This document shows positions 1-7,647 of a stretch of DNA of 64,000 nt, in pieces (within the stretch, counting starts at the first letter, position 1; every line of letters starts with the position of its first letter). A program made the translations under genes and the position numbers. The notes beneath the pieces were generated by a model. That model saw nothing but the letters and a program-made list of their open reading frames with translations, was not told the origin of the DNA and searched no databases. Location: the NCBI RefSeq assembly GCF_000185505.1, contig NZ_GL622359.1, forward strand, positions 1,656,021 through 1,720,020. Reading direction: 5' to 3'. This DNA is from Pseudoramibacter alactolyticus ATCC 23263 (GTDB lineage: Bacteria > Bacillota > Clostridia > Eubacteriales > Eubacteriaceae).

Positions 1-24
1 TTGCTCCGGCTTTTTTGATGTTTT

Positions 25-651
25 TTACGACGGCGGCTTTCGCCGCCGCCATACCGCCCGAAGTTTCGCCGCCACATCAATCGGCGCTTCCTCGCCGCGG
101 CGCATCCGCCGAAACCCGCCGACGTTCTTCGCAAGCATCAACAGCGTGAAAGCCACCGCAATCCCGCCGATCGCTGTCCCGCCAAAGCAAAACGCCGGCG
201 CGCTGAAGGCCGCCGGAAGCATCACCGCCCCGACACACAGATAGTGGCTGATGATCACGGCCAACGCCGCGAGCCCCAGGGCCAGAAACCCCCAGCAGGG
301 CCGCATGAGCACCGCCGCCGCCCCGGTGACCGCCACGCCTTTGCCGCCGCGAAAGCGATGCCAAAAGGGAAAATCGTGGCCGAGCACCGTGCCCAAACCG
401 ACCCACGCCGTCGCCGTGAGACCGCCGCCCGGGAAAATCATCGCCGCCGTCAGTCTGGCCGCCACCACCTTGGCCAGATCCCCGGCGAGGGTCGCGAGCC
501 CCGGCCCCGGCCCCCAAAGGGCCATCACGTTGGCCATACCCGGATTCCCGGAGCCCGCTTCGAAGATCGACACGCCCCGGCGCCGCGCGACCCATGCCGC
601 TGTGAGCCAACACCCCCAGCCGTAGCCAATCATCAAACAGATCCCGCGCAT
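25..651 (-). CDS. plsY: Glycerol-3-phosphate acyltransferase PlsY
   Basis: Membrane acyltransferase of phospholipid synthesis: PlsY transfers the acyl group of acyl-phosphate to glycerol-3-phosphate to give lysophosphatidate. The 208-residue product has the family length, several hydrophobic segments and two PlsY signatures: GSGNPGMAN at about residues 33-41 (family GSGNxGATN) and the glycine-rich RGGKG at 101-105 after a histidine-containing turn. A GGGAGG ribosome site lies just upstream of the chosen ATG. It is divergent from the AI-2E-family gene. The N-terminus is slightly divergent from typical PlsY, but the assignment is firm. Confidence 0.9.
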   Translation of the reverse strand: MRGICLMIGYGWGCWLTAAWVARRRGVSIFEAGSGNPGMANVMALWGPGPGLATLAGDLAKVVAARLTAAMIFPGGGLTATAWVGLGTVLGHDFPFWHRFRGGKGVAVTGAAAVLMRPCWGFLALGLAALAVIISHYLCVGAVMLPAAFSAPAFCFGGTAIGGIAVAFTLLMLAKNVGGFRRMRRGEEAPIDVAAKLRAVWRRRKPPS

Positions 652-743
652 GATCTCGCCTCCCTTCGCTTCACAGGATTTTTATTATTATAACATTCGC
701 CGCAGGATGGCGCGAACCGAAACGCCCGCCGCGGATAATTTAC

Positions 744-772
744 TTGACACTTTTTCAGACGACCGATACACT
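744..772 (+). promoter_or_regulatory. Sigma-A-type promoter for the AI-2E-family gene
   Basis: TTGACA at 744-749 and TACACT at 767-772 with a 17-nt spacer, 37 nt before the start codon. It is a near-consensus vegetative promoter and supports the downstream start at 809 rather than an earlier ATG. Confidence 0.75.
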
Positions 773-808
773 GAAGCCATCCCACTAAAACCACGCCAGG
801 AGGTGCTC

Positions 809-2182
809 ATGAAACTCAGACCGAATAAAAACCAACTCACCTGGGGGCTCACGGCCTTCCTTGTCTTTCTCGCGGCCTTCGTCGCCTATTATCTCATTTT
901 CCACGCCGGACAATTCACCGGCAGCCTGCAGAAGATCGGCCGCACCATGATGCCTATCACCTTCGGCGTCATCATCGCCTTCATCATGACGCCGGTGCTC
1001 AACTTCGTCGAGGGACGATGGCTGGTGCCCCTGTTCGAAAGACGCGGCCGCGATGTCGCCGGCCCCGGCTTCACCAAGGACCGGCGCCGCATGCGCAGCC
1101 TCTCGGTGCTTATCACCATGTGCTTCCTGCTGCTCTGCCTTTACGCGCTGACGATGATCGTGGTGCCCCAGCTTTTGGCCAGCCTCAACCAATTCTTCAC
1201 CCAGGTTCCGGCCTACGTCGACAACGTCAACACCTGGATTTCCCGGCTGCCGGGGAACCAGCCAATGCTTCGAAAATGGCTCAACGCCGCCTGGAATACC
1301 TCGTCCGCCCAGCTGACCAAGCTTATCAAAACCAGAGTTCTACCCAATATGGGCACCATCCTCCAAACGCTGACCACCCAGCTGGTCGGTGCGGTCCGCG
1401 TCTTCTTTAACTTAATCGTCGGACTCATCGTGGCCATTTATCTGCTGGCCTCCAAGGAGACCTTCTGCGCCCAGGGCAAAAAAATCGCCTATGCACTGTT
1501 TCGCCCCAATACCGCCAACGAAGTGGTCGGTGCTTTTCGCTTTATCAACGCGACTTTCAACGGATTTATCAGCGGCAAGATCATCGACTCGGCCATCATC
1601 GGCGTGCTCTGCTTCCTCGGCGACTCCATCATCGGCACGCCCTATCCGGTGCTCGTCTCGGTGATCGTCGGCGTCACCAATATCATCCCCTTCTTCGGCC
1701 CCTATATCGGCGCCATCATCGGCGGGGTTCTCATTCTGCTGATTCAGCCGCTTCAGGCCCTGTATTTTGTGATCTTTGTGATCATCCTCCAGCAATTCGA
1801 CGGCAATGTTCTCGGGCCGAAGATCCTCGGCGACTCCACCGGACTCTCGAGCTTCTGGGTGATCTTCGCCATCATGATCTTCGGCGGCCTCTTCGGCGTG
1901 CTGGGCTGGGTGATCGGCGTGCCGCTGTTCGCCGTGATTTATGCCTTCGCCCGCCGCGTCATCAACCACTTCCTAAAAAAGCGCCGCCTCCCCACCGATA
2001 CGGCCGACTATTACGACGCGGCCTATCTCGAAGGCGGCGAGCTCAAAAGCCGGCGGGATCCGGCCAATACGCGCTTCCGCGCGCAGCCGGGCAACACCCG
2101 CTGGCGTCGTCTTTTCAGGCGCAGACCGGCCGCCCCGGACAACGATAAAAACGATGCTAAGGATGAAACGCCCGAAAAATAA
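809..2182 (+). CDS. AI-2E family transporter (PF01594)
   Basis: Polytopic membrane protein of the AI-2 exporter/UPF0118 family. Members have been linked to autoinducer-2 export, sodium/proton antiport and other efflux roles, so the substrate cannot be told from sequence. The 457-residue product has a hydrophobic N-terminal hairpin, a soluble central part and a C-terminal cluster of membrane helices with the family-typical glycine/proline-rich stretch (PFFGPYIGAIIGG) and DGNVLGPKI. The tail is basic and polar. The ATG at 809 follows CCAGGAGGTG at ideal spacing and lies behind a consensus promoter; an upstream in-frame ATG at 650 has neither. Confidence 0.88.
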   Translation: MKLRPNKNQLTWGLTAFLVFLAAFVAYYLIFHAGQFTGSLQKIGRTMMPITFGVIIAFIMTPVLNFVEGRWLVPLFERRGRDVAGPGFTKDRRRMRSLSVLITMCFLLLCLYALTMIVVPQLLASLNQFFTQVPAYVDNVNTWISRLPGNQPMLRKWLNAAWNTSSAQLTKLIKTRVLPNMGTILQTLTTQLVGAVRVFFNLIVGLIVAIYLLASKETFCAQGKKIAYALFRPNTANEVVGAFRFINATFNGFISGKIIDSAIIGVLCFLGDSIIGTPYPVLVSVIVGVTNIIPFFGPYIGAIIGGVLILLIQPLQALYFVIFVIILQQFDGNVLGPKILGDSTGLSSFWVIFAIMIFGGLFGVLGWVIGVPLFAVIYAFARRVINHFLKKRRLPTDTADYYDAAYLEGGELKSRRDPANTRFRAQPGNTRWRRLFRRRPAAPDNDKNDAKDETPEK

Positions 2183-2190
2183 CCATCGAA

Positions 2191-2219
2191 AAAGACCGCT
2201 GCCACAGCGGTCTTTTTTT
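2191..2219 (+). terminator. Intrinsic terminator
   Basis: Stem AAGACCGCTG / CAGCGGTCTT with a 3-nt loop and a run of seven T, immediately after the AI-2E-family gene. The A-run on its left makes it usable by larE on the opposite strand too. Confidence 0.9.
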
Positions 2220-2231
2220 AGTAAGCGCAAT

Positions 2232-3056
2232 TTATTGATCCGCACCAAGCGTCTCGTTCATGCTGCCGGTGCGATAACCCGTCAGGTCCACCGTCACATA
2301 GCGAAATCCCAGGGCCTTAAAGGCGGCGTCAACGGCTTCCCGATGCGCGAAAAGCGTCGCCGCCTCGCCGGCCGGCAGTTCGATGCGGGCAATATAATCC
2401 CGGCTGCCGTGAATGCGCACCCGCATCTGGCGATAGCCCAAATCGATAAGCAGCTGCTCCGCCTTGTCGACCATCGCGAGCTTTTCCTCGGTGATCTTCT
2501 CCCCGTAAGCAAAGCGGGATGCCAAACACGCATAGGAAGGCTTATCCCAGGTAGGCAGGCCCAGCTCCCTGGAAATCGCGCGGATATCGTCCTTCGTGAG
2601 CCCAGCCTCCCGCAGGGGGCTGACGACAGCAAGCTCCGCCACCGCCTGCATTCCTGGACGATAGTCGCCCAAATCGTCGAGGTTTGAGCCCTCAGCCACC
2701 GCCGCAAAGCCGTTCGCCGCCGCAATTTTTAAAATCTCCGAAAAATTGTTTTTCTTGCACCAATAGCAGCGGTCCGGCGGATTATCCGCAAAGCCTTCGA
2801 GGCCCAAGGCATCCACCCCGCACACGATCTGCCGGATCTGCTCCGTCTTGCAGAAATCCGCCGCCTCCTCCATCTCCCTTGGGGGCACGATGTCGGCCTG
2901 CACCGTCACGCCGATGGCTTTGTCGCCCAGCACATCGTGGGCTGCCTTTAACAACAGGGTTGAATCCACACCGCCGGAAAAGGCCACCGCCACCGATCCC
3001 AGCGATCGGATATTCGCTTTGAGCGCCGCGTATTTCTGCGCTAACCTTGCGTTCAT
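2232..3056 (-). CDS. larE: ATP-dependent sulfur transferase LarE
   Basis: PP-loop enzyme of nickel-pincer nucleotide (NPN) cofactor synthesis. LarE adenylates the LarB product and inserts sulfur into its carboxylates. The 274-residue product carries the PP-loop SGGVDS at residues 27-32 and the family motif ACLASR, whose Cys177 matches the sulfur-donating Cys of Lactobacillus LarE. Two further cysteines in RCYWCK (97, 100) mark it as a three-cysteine LarE, the type reported to hold a [4Fe-4S] cluster. The start at 3056 has GAAGGAAG upstream; a longer reading to 3113 is less likely. larB and larC lie 26 kb away in this window. Confidence 0.92.
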   Translation of the reverse strand: MNARLAQKYAALKANIRSLGSVAVAFSGGVDSTLLLKAAHDVLGDKAIGVTVQADIVPPREMEEAADFCKTEQIRQIVCGVDALGLEGFADNPPDRCYWCKKNNFSEILKIAAANGFAAVAEGSNLDDLGDYRPGMQAVAELAVVSPLREAGLTKDDIRAISRELGLPTWDKPSYACLASRFAYGEKITEEKLAMVDKAEQLLIDLGYRQMRVRIHGSRDYIARIELPAGEAATLFAHREAVDAAFKALGFRYVTVDLTGYRTGSMNETLGADQ

Positions 3057-3237
3057 TTTCTTCCTTCTTTCATGCTTTTGATGCGTCATCCGCTTTTTTA
3101 ATAGGTTGATCATTATAACACAGCCCGAGCCCGGTGCAAAGCCGCGCGCCTTTTTGCTTTTGCCCTGCCGCCGTTATCCGCTACAATATCAAAGAAAAGT
3201 TTTTGATGTATTTTAACCGTTCCCGAAAGGATTTTCC

Positions 3238-3685
3238 ATGACCATTTTCCCGGAAATTTTTGAAAACACCCGTTCCCTCGCACCGCCTGCACCCTTTTTG
3301 GACGACGGCGCGCCGGTGGATCGCCTCTTCTGGTTTGGGCAGCTGCCCTCAACCAACGGTTTCCTCAAGCGGCACGCATTGCGCCTGCCCCACGGCACCA
3401 TCGCCGTCGCCGATGCCCAAAGCGCCGGCCGAGGCCGGCGGGGGCGGGATTTTTTCTCCCCGCCGAACAGCGGCCTTCATCTTTCGATGCTCTACCGCCC
3501 GGCCAAGCGCTCCGCGCTTTCGTCCTTCGTCACGATGGGAGCCTGCGTCGCTGCAGCCGGGCCGGAGCTTTCAGGCCGAGGGCACGGTCCGCGGATTTAA
3601 CGACCTCGGCCATTTGCTTCTGACCGATGCCGCCGGCCGAGAGCAAACCATCGCATCTGGAGAAATTTCACTGATATTGGCATAA
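3238..3685 (+). pseudogene. birA: birA remnant (biotin protein ligase), internal deletion
   Basis: The first frame (3238 to about 3560) reads the start of a biotin-protein ligase catalytic domain: STNGFLKRHA, then GTIAVADAQSAGRGRRGRDF, the biotin/AMP-binding loop. The second frame (about 3560 to 3685) reads the C-terminal SH3-like domain (EGTVRGFNDLG, then SGEISLILA). The catalytic core between them, normally about 120-130 residues with KWPND and GIGIN motifs, is missing and the two parts are out of frame. No N-terminal HTH domain is present. This is a dead gene unless the assembly is wrong; a functional ligase must then exist elsewhere. Confidence 0.85.
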
Positions 3686-3721
3686 AATTGTCATCGCGAC
3701 GCGGCCCGCCGCGTTTGTGTT

Positions 3722-3764
3722 AAAATAAAACCGTCGGGCGATCCCTGCCCGACGGCTTTATTTT
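3722..3764. terminator. Bidirectional hairpin terminator
   Basis: AAAATAAAACCGTCGGGC pairs with GCCCGACGGCTTTATTTT around a 7-nt loop. It sits between the birA remnant and the glutamate-synthase-domain gene. Confidence 0.85.
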
Positions 3765-3802
3765 GATTTGATTCATCCAAGGTTTCACACAAAGGAGATT
3801 TT

Positions 3803-4969
3803 ATGGCCACTGAACCCGAAAAGAACACCGCTGCCCCGGCTGAAAACGCAGCGCCGCACAAGACTGGCCGCCACATCCCGCGCCGCCGCATGATGCAGAT
3901 CATCGACCGCATGGCGGCAACCGGCCGGTCCACCACCGCCGCGATGGAAACCGGCCTGCCCCTGCCCAGCTGGGACGACATCCTGCTGCTCGGCGCTCAA
4001 CTCGGCGCCTTTCCGCTGCCGCCGTCCGCCGCTGTCAGCACCACCACCATCATCGGCGGGAAGGCCCGCAAGCCCCTGACGCTGATGCATCCCTTCTTCG
4101 TCTCTCATCTCTCGTCACAGGTACTGCCCGCCGAGCTTAAAACGGCAATGGCGGCCGGTGCTGCCGCCGCCGATACGGCTGTCGGCAGCGGCGACGGTCC
4201 GGTGAGCAGCGACGTGCAAAACGCCGCCGGACAGCTCATCTACGAAGTCACGCCGGACAGTGATGTATCTGACACCTTCCTGCAAAGCTGCGGCGCCGTC
4301 GAAATTAAAATCGGCCAGGCCACCAAGCCAGGCACAGCGGTCTTCCCCGGGCTTAACGACCGGGGCGACGTGAAAAAATTGATTTCTTCGCTGCGGGACC
4401 GCGCCGACGGGCGCCCGATCGGCATTAAAATCGCGGCCGGCAACATCGAAAAAGATGTTTTTGTCTGTCTCTTTGCCGAACCGGATTTTATCACCATCGA
4501 CGGCCGCGGCGGCTCTGACGGCATGAGCCCCCTACTCGCCCGGGAAGCCTTTGGCGTCCCGACAATTTACGCCATCGGCCGGGCCGTCAAGCGGCTTAAG
4601 AACTACCGTAACGAAAACGTCGCGCTGATCGTCACCGGCGGTCTGCGCACTTCAGCGGATATCGTCAAGGCGCTGGCCATGGGCGCCGATGCCGTGGCCC
4701 TGGGCTCTGCCCCGCTGATCGCCGCCGCACCGGATTATTACCGTTTTCTCCAAGGGCAGAATACCCCGGCCTGCGGCCATGCTCCGAAGAAAGCCGTTAT
4801 CCCGGCCGATGCCGCCGCAAGACTCACCCGTTTCCTGCGCCTCACCGGCGACGAGATTGCCGCGTTCTGCCGCATGATGGGACACGCCGACATTCGAGCG
4901 CTGAGCACCGCTGATCTGGCGACGGTCAGCCGGGACATTTCAGACTATACCGAGATTCCCCATGCCTAA
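3803..4969 (+). CDS. Stand-alone glutamate-synthase FMN-binding domain protein
   Basis: 388 residues homologous to the FMN/2-oxoglutarate barrel of glutamate synthase (PF01645): IYEYTP-like IYEVTPDSDV, AVEIKIGQATKPG, IDGRGG and the phosphate-binding GGLRTSADIVKALAMGADAV. It lacks the glutamine amidotransferase domain. The C-terminal cysteine cluster that binds the 3Fe-4S centre in GltB is reduced to one cysteine (PACGHAPKK), so ordinary electron input from a GltD partner is doubtful. It has a good AAGGAGA ribosome site and its own terminators on both sides. Family membership is secure; the reaction is not known. Confidence 0.8.
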   Translation: MATEPEKNTAAPAENAAPHKTGRHIPRRRMMQIIDRMAATGRSTTAAMETGLPLPSWDDILLLGAQLGAFPLPPSAAVSTTTIIGGKARKPLTLMHPFFVSHLSSQVLPAELKTAMAAGAAAADTAVGSGDGPVSSDVQNAAGQLIYEVTPDSDVSDTFLQSCGAVEIKIGQATKPGTAVFPGLNDRGDVKKLISSLRDRADGRPIGIKIAAGNIEKDVFVCLFAEPDFITIDGRGGSDGMSPLLAREAFGVPTIYAIGRAVKRLKNYRNENVALIVTGGLRTSADIVKALAMGADAVALGSAPLIAAAPDYYRFLQGQNTPACGHAPKKAVIPADAAARLTRFLRLTGDEIAAFCRMMGHADIRALSTADLATVSRDISDYTEIPHA

Positions 4970-4989
4970 GCCAAAACGATACACGCCAA

Positions 4990-5020
4990 AAAAGACGCTT
5001 GCTGATGCAAGCGTCTTTTT
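4990..5020. terminator. Bidirectional hairpin terminator
   Basis: AAAGACGCTTGC / GCAAGCGTCTTTTT stem-loop between the convergent glutamate-synthase-domain gene and pyridoxal kinase gene. A near-identical stem recurs at 35449-35478. Confidence 0.85.
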
Positions 5021-5063
5021 CGTTATTTTTGAACGCAAAGCACGGCGACGATGCGCCGGCCGA

Positions 5064-5903
5064 TTAGCGGCGGGCATCGAGCATCCGGATGAGCTCGGGG
5101 ATCGTGGTTTCGAAATCGACACCATACCACGGGTTGGCCGGATTGGCGACGGTCACGGCGATGGTTCTGGCTGTGTAGTCCGCGGCGATTTGCATGGCGG
5201 TTTGCCAATCGATGCCGTTCATCATGGCGCCGACGCAGGTGCTGGAGAAGAGATCGCCGGTGCCGTGATAAGTCGCGTCGATCCGGTCGTTCTGATAGGT
5301 ATAGAATGTGCCGGAAACGGTGTCGATCCCCATGACGCCGGTTTTTCCCGGCGAGAGGGAGACGCCGGTGAGCACGGCAGTCTTCGGGCCGAGCGCGCCC
5401 AGCTTTTCGAGCAGATTTTTAATGTAAGCTTCGTCGGTGGTTTCGCGGTAGTCGGTGCCCGTCATGAAGCAGGCCTCGGTGATATTGGGCACGATAAAGT
5501 CGGCGTGGCGGCAGAGCTCGGCATTGCGTGCGGCATAAGCCTCGTCAAAGGCCGGATAAAGTTTGCCGTTGTCGGCCATCACCGGATCGATGAAGCGCAG
5601 GGTGTCGCTGTCCGCAAAGTCGTCGAAGAGTTTCTCGACGATTTCGATTTGCTCAAAGGAGCCCAGGTAACCGGTGTAGACCGCGTCGAAGCCAATACCC
5701 TCAGCGCGCCAATGCTCGGTGATGGGCACGATCTGATCGGTCAGATCCTTGACGGTGAAATTTTTGAACATCGTGTGGGTGGAGAGCACCGCCGTCGGGA
5801 TGACGGCCGTCTCGACGCCCATGGCGGAGATCACCGGCAGAGCGACGGTGAGGGAGCACTTGCCGAAGCAGGAAATGTCTTGGATGGTTAAAACGCGTTT
5901 CAA
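5064..5903 (-). CDS. pdxY: Pyridoxal/pyridoxamine kinase
   Basis: Ribokinase-fold kinase that phosphorylates B6 vitamers in the salvage pathway to pyridoxal 5'-phosphate. The 279-residue product starts with the family N-terminus (VLTIQDISCFGKCS), has YTGYLGS at about residue 77, DPVMAD at 106 and the anion-hole/catalytic motif HGTGDLF at about 213-219. It is divergent from a MocR/PdxR-type regulator with a 148-nt shared control region, the arrangement expected for regulated PLP salvage. Confidence 0.9.
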   Translation of the reverse strand: MKRVLTIQDISCFGKCSLTVALPVISAMGVETAVIPTAVLSTHTMFKNFTVKDLTDQIVPITEHWRAEGIGFDAVYTGYLGSFEQIEIVEKLFDDFADSDTLRFIDPVMADNGKLYPAFDEAYAARNAELCRHADFIVPNITEACFMTGTDYRETTDEAYIKNLLEKLGALGPKTAVLTGVSLSPGKTGVMGIDTVSGTFYTYQNDRIDATYHGTGDLFSSTCVGAMMNGIDWQTAMQIAADYTARTIAVTVANPANPWYGVDFETTIPELIRMLDARR

Positions 5904-5955
5904 AATGGTACCTCTTCTGAAATTTTTTAAAGTCTTTGATCCGTCGATGCTCGGT

Positions 5956-6035
5956 TTGCATTTGACGGACCTTTTTTATTATAATGGCTATTGACCATCT
6001 TCAAAGTGCCAATTTAAAATAATTTATGATGGTCA
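5956..6035 (+). promoter_or_regulatory. pdxY-pdxR control region with promoter and inverted repeat
   Basis: TTGCAT (5956-5961) and TATAAT (5980-5985), 18-nt spacer, can drive the regulator gene. TGACCATC (5992-5999) and GATGGTCA (6028-6035) form an inverted repeat with a 28-nt gap covering the expected start of transcription. Near-repeats AAAGTGCC and GAAGTGCA lie within the same stretch. PdxR-type regulators bind such divergent regions; the exact operator is inferred. Confidence 0.5.
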
Positions 6036-6051
6036 GATTGGAAGTGCACCG

Positions 6052-7476
6052 ATGTTGACCTACGATTTGGATGCCGCGGGGAGCGATCCCCTTTACGTTT
6101 TTCTTTATAAATGCATCAAGGCGGATATTGTCTGCGGGCGGCTCACTCCCGGAGAGGCGCTGCCCAGCAAGCGGGCCTTTGCCAAACATTTGGGCGTGAG
6201 CACCATCACCGTGGAAAATGCCTACGGCCAGCTCACCTCCGAGGGCTATATCGTTTCCCGGCCGCGGCGGGGATTTTATGTGGCGGCGCTTTCGGAGCTG
6301 CCGCTTCGGAATCGGCAGGCGGCAGCCGTTTTGTCGCCCGAGCCGGAAGCCGGCCGGACGCGGGCCGCGCTGACGCAAACGCTGGCAGCACCGCAGTGGT
6401 TTGCCGATTTCGCCAGCAACCAGACGGACCCTGAACGCTTCCCCTTTTCAATTTGGGCAAAGATCAGCCGGGCGGTGCTCAGCCGGGAGCAGCCGGCGCT
6501 GATGGAGAACCCGCCGGCGGGCGGCACGGCCCAGCTGCGGCGGGCCATCGCCGGGCAGCTGCGGGATTTTCGGGGCATGGCTGTCTCGCCAGAACAGATC
6601 ATCGTCGGCGCCGGCACGGAATACCTTTATGGCCTGCTTATTCAGCTCTTGGGCTTTGACAAAATTTATGCCGTGGAGACGCCGGGCTACCGCAAGGTGG
6701 CCCAGATTTATCGGGCCCACGGTCTGACGGTGGCCGAGATCCCGCTGGATCATGCGGGGTTGATGCCGGATCGGCTTGCAGCCAGCGGAGCGTCGGTGGT
6801 GCACCTCACGCCGAGTCACCATTTTCCCACCGGGCGGACCATGCCCATCAGCCGGCGCTGCGAGCTGCTGGGCTGGGCGTCCCGGTCGCCGAATCGTTTC
6901 ATCATCGAGGACGATTACGACAGCGAATTCCGGATGAACGGGCGGCCCATTCCGCCGCTTTACACCATCGATGACAGCCGGCGGGTGATCTATATCAACA
7001 CCTTCACCAAGAGCCTGGCCTCCACCGTCCGCGTGTCTTATATGGTGCTGCCCTTTCCGCTGGCGGCGCGATTTTATAAAGAGCTGCGCTTTTATGCCTG
7101 TACGGTGTCGACCTTTGAGCAGTTCACATTGGCGCGTTTCATCGCCGAGGGGCATTATGAAAAGCACATTAACCGCACGCGCCTGGCCTATAAGCGCCGG
7201 CGGGACACGCTGCTCGCGGTGATCGCCGCAAGCCCCCTGGCGGCGCGGGCCCGAATCGCCGAGGAAAACGCGGGCCTGCATTTTCTGATGACCATTGACA
7301 CCGAGAAGCCGGATCGGGCACTTATCGCCGACGCGGCCCGGGAGGGAATTCATCTGGCGGCGCTCTCGGACTACGGCGGGGCCGGGGCCCACACCTTCGT
7401 TATCAATTATTCGTCGATTCCCGACGGGCGCATGGCCGAAGCGGTGGCGCGGCTTTATCGTGCGGTCGTCGCCTGA
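6052..7476 (+). CDS. pdxR: MocR/PdxR-type GntR regulator with aminotransferase domain
   Basis: N-terminal GntR winged helix (residues about 10-75: GEALPSKRAFAKHLGVST) fused to a fold-type I aminotransferase-like domain. The PLP-binding lysine is in NTFTKSLA at about residue 320 and the Asp-containing EDDYDSEF motif is at about 285. MocR proteins sense PLP and control B6 genes; its position divergent from pyridoxal kinase supports the PdxR role. Full family length (474 residues). A weak AAAAAAGT/ACTTTTTT hairpin at 7506-7529 may terminate it. Confidence 0.85.
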   Translation: MLTYDLDAAGSDPLYVFLYKCIKADIVCGRLTPGEALPSKRAFAKHLGVSTITVENAYGQLTSEGYIVSRPRRGFYVAALSELPLRNRQAAAVLSPEPEAGRTRAALTQTLAAPQWFADFASNQTDPERFPFSIWAKISRAVLSREQPALMENPPAGGTAQLRRAIAGQLRDFRGMAVSPEQIIVGAGTEYLYGLLIQLLGFDKIYAVETPGYRKVAQIYRAHGLTVAEIPLDHAGLMPDRLAASGASVVHLTPSHHFPTGRTMPISRRCELLGWASRSPNRFIIEDDYDSEFRMNGRPIPPLYTIDDSRRVIYINTFTKSLASTVRVSYMVLPFPLAARFYKELRFYACTVSTFEQFTLARFIAEGHYEKHINRTRLAYKRRRDTLLAVIAASPLAARARIAEENAGLHFLMTIDTEKPDRALIADAAREGIHLAALSDYGGAGAHTFVINYSSIPDGRMAEAVARLYRAVVA

Positions 7477-7544
7477 GCGCGCGGCAGATTTTTTGAAAAC
7501 GCATGAAAAAAGTGCATTGAAACTTTTTTGAATGGCCTGCGGCG

Positions 7545-7573
7545 TTGTGCATCGGCGGCGCTTGGGGTATAAT
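7545..7573 (+). promoter_or_regulatory. Promoter for phosphoglucomutase gene
   Basis: TTGTGC (7545-7550) and TATAAT (7568-7573) with a 17-nt spacer, about 75 nt before the start codon. Confidence 0.65.
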
Positions 7574-7647
7574 GAGTGTAATCGGTTATTCGTGGCCGCG
7601 CAATTAGCGGCGTTTGGCATAAAGGGAAAACGAATCAGGAGGATAGG

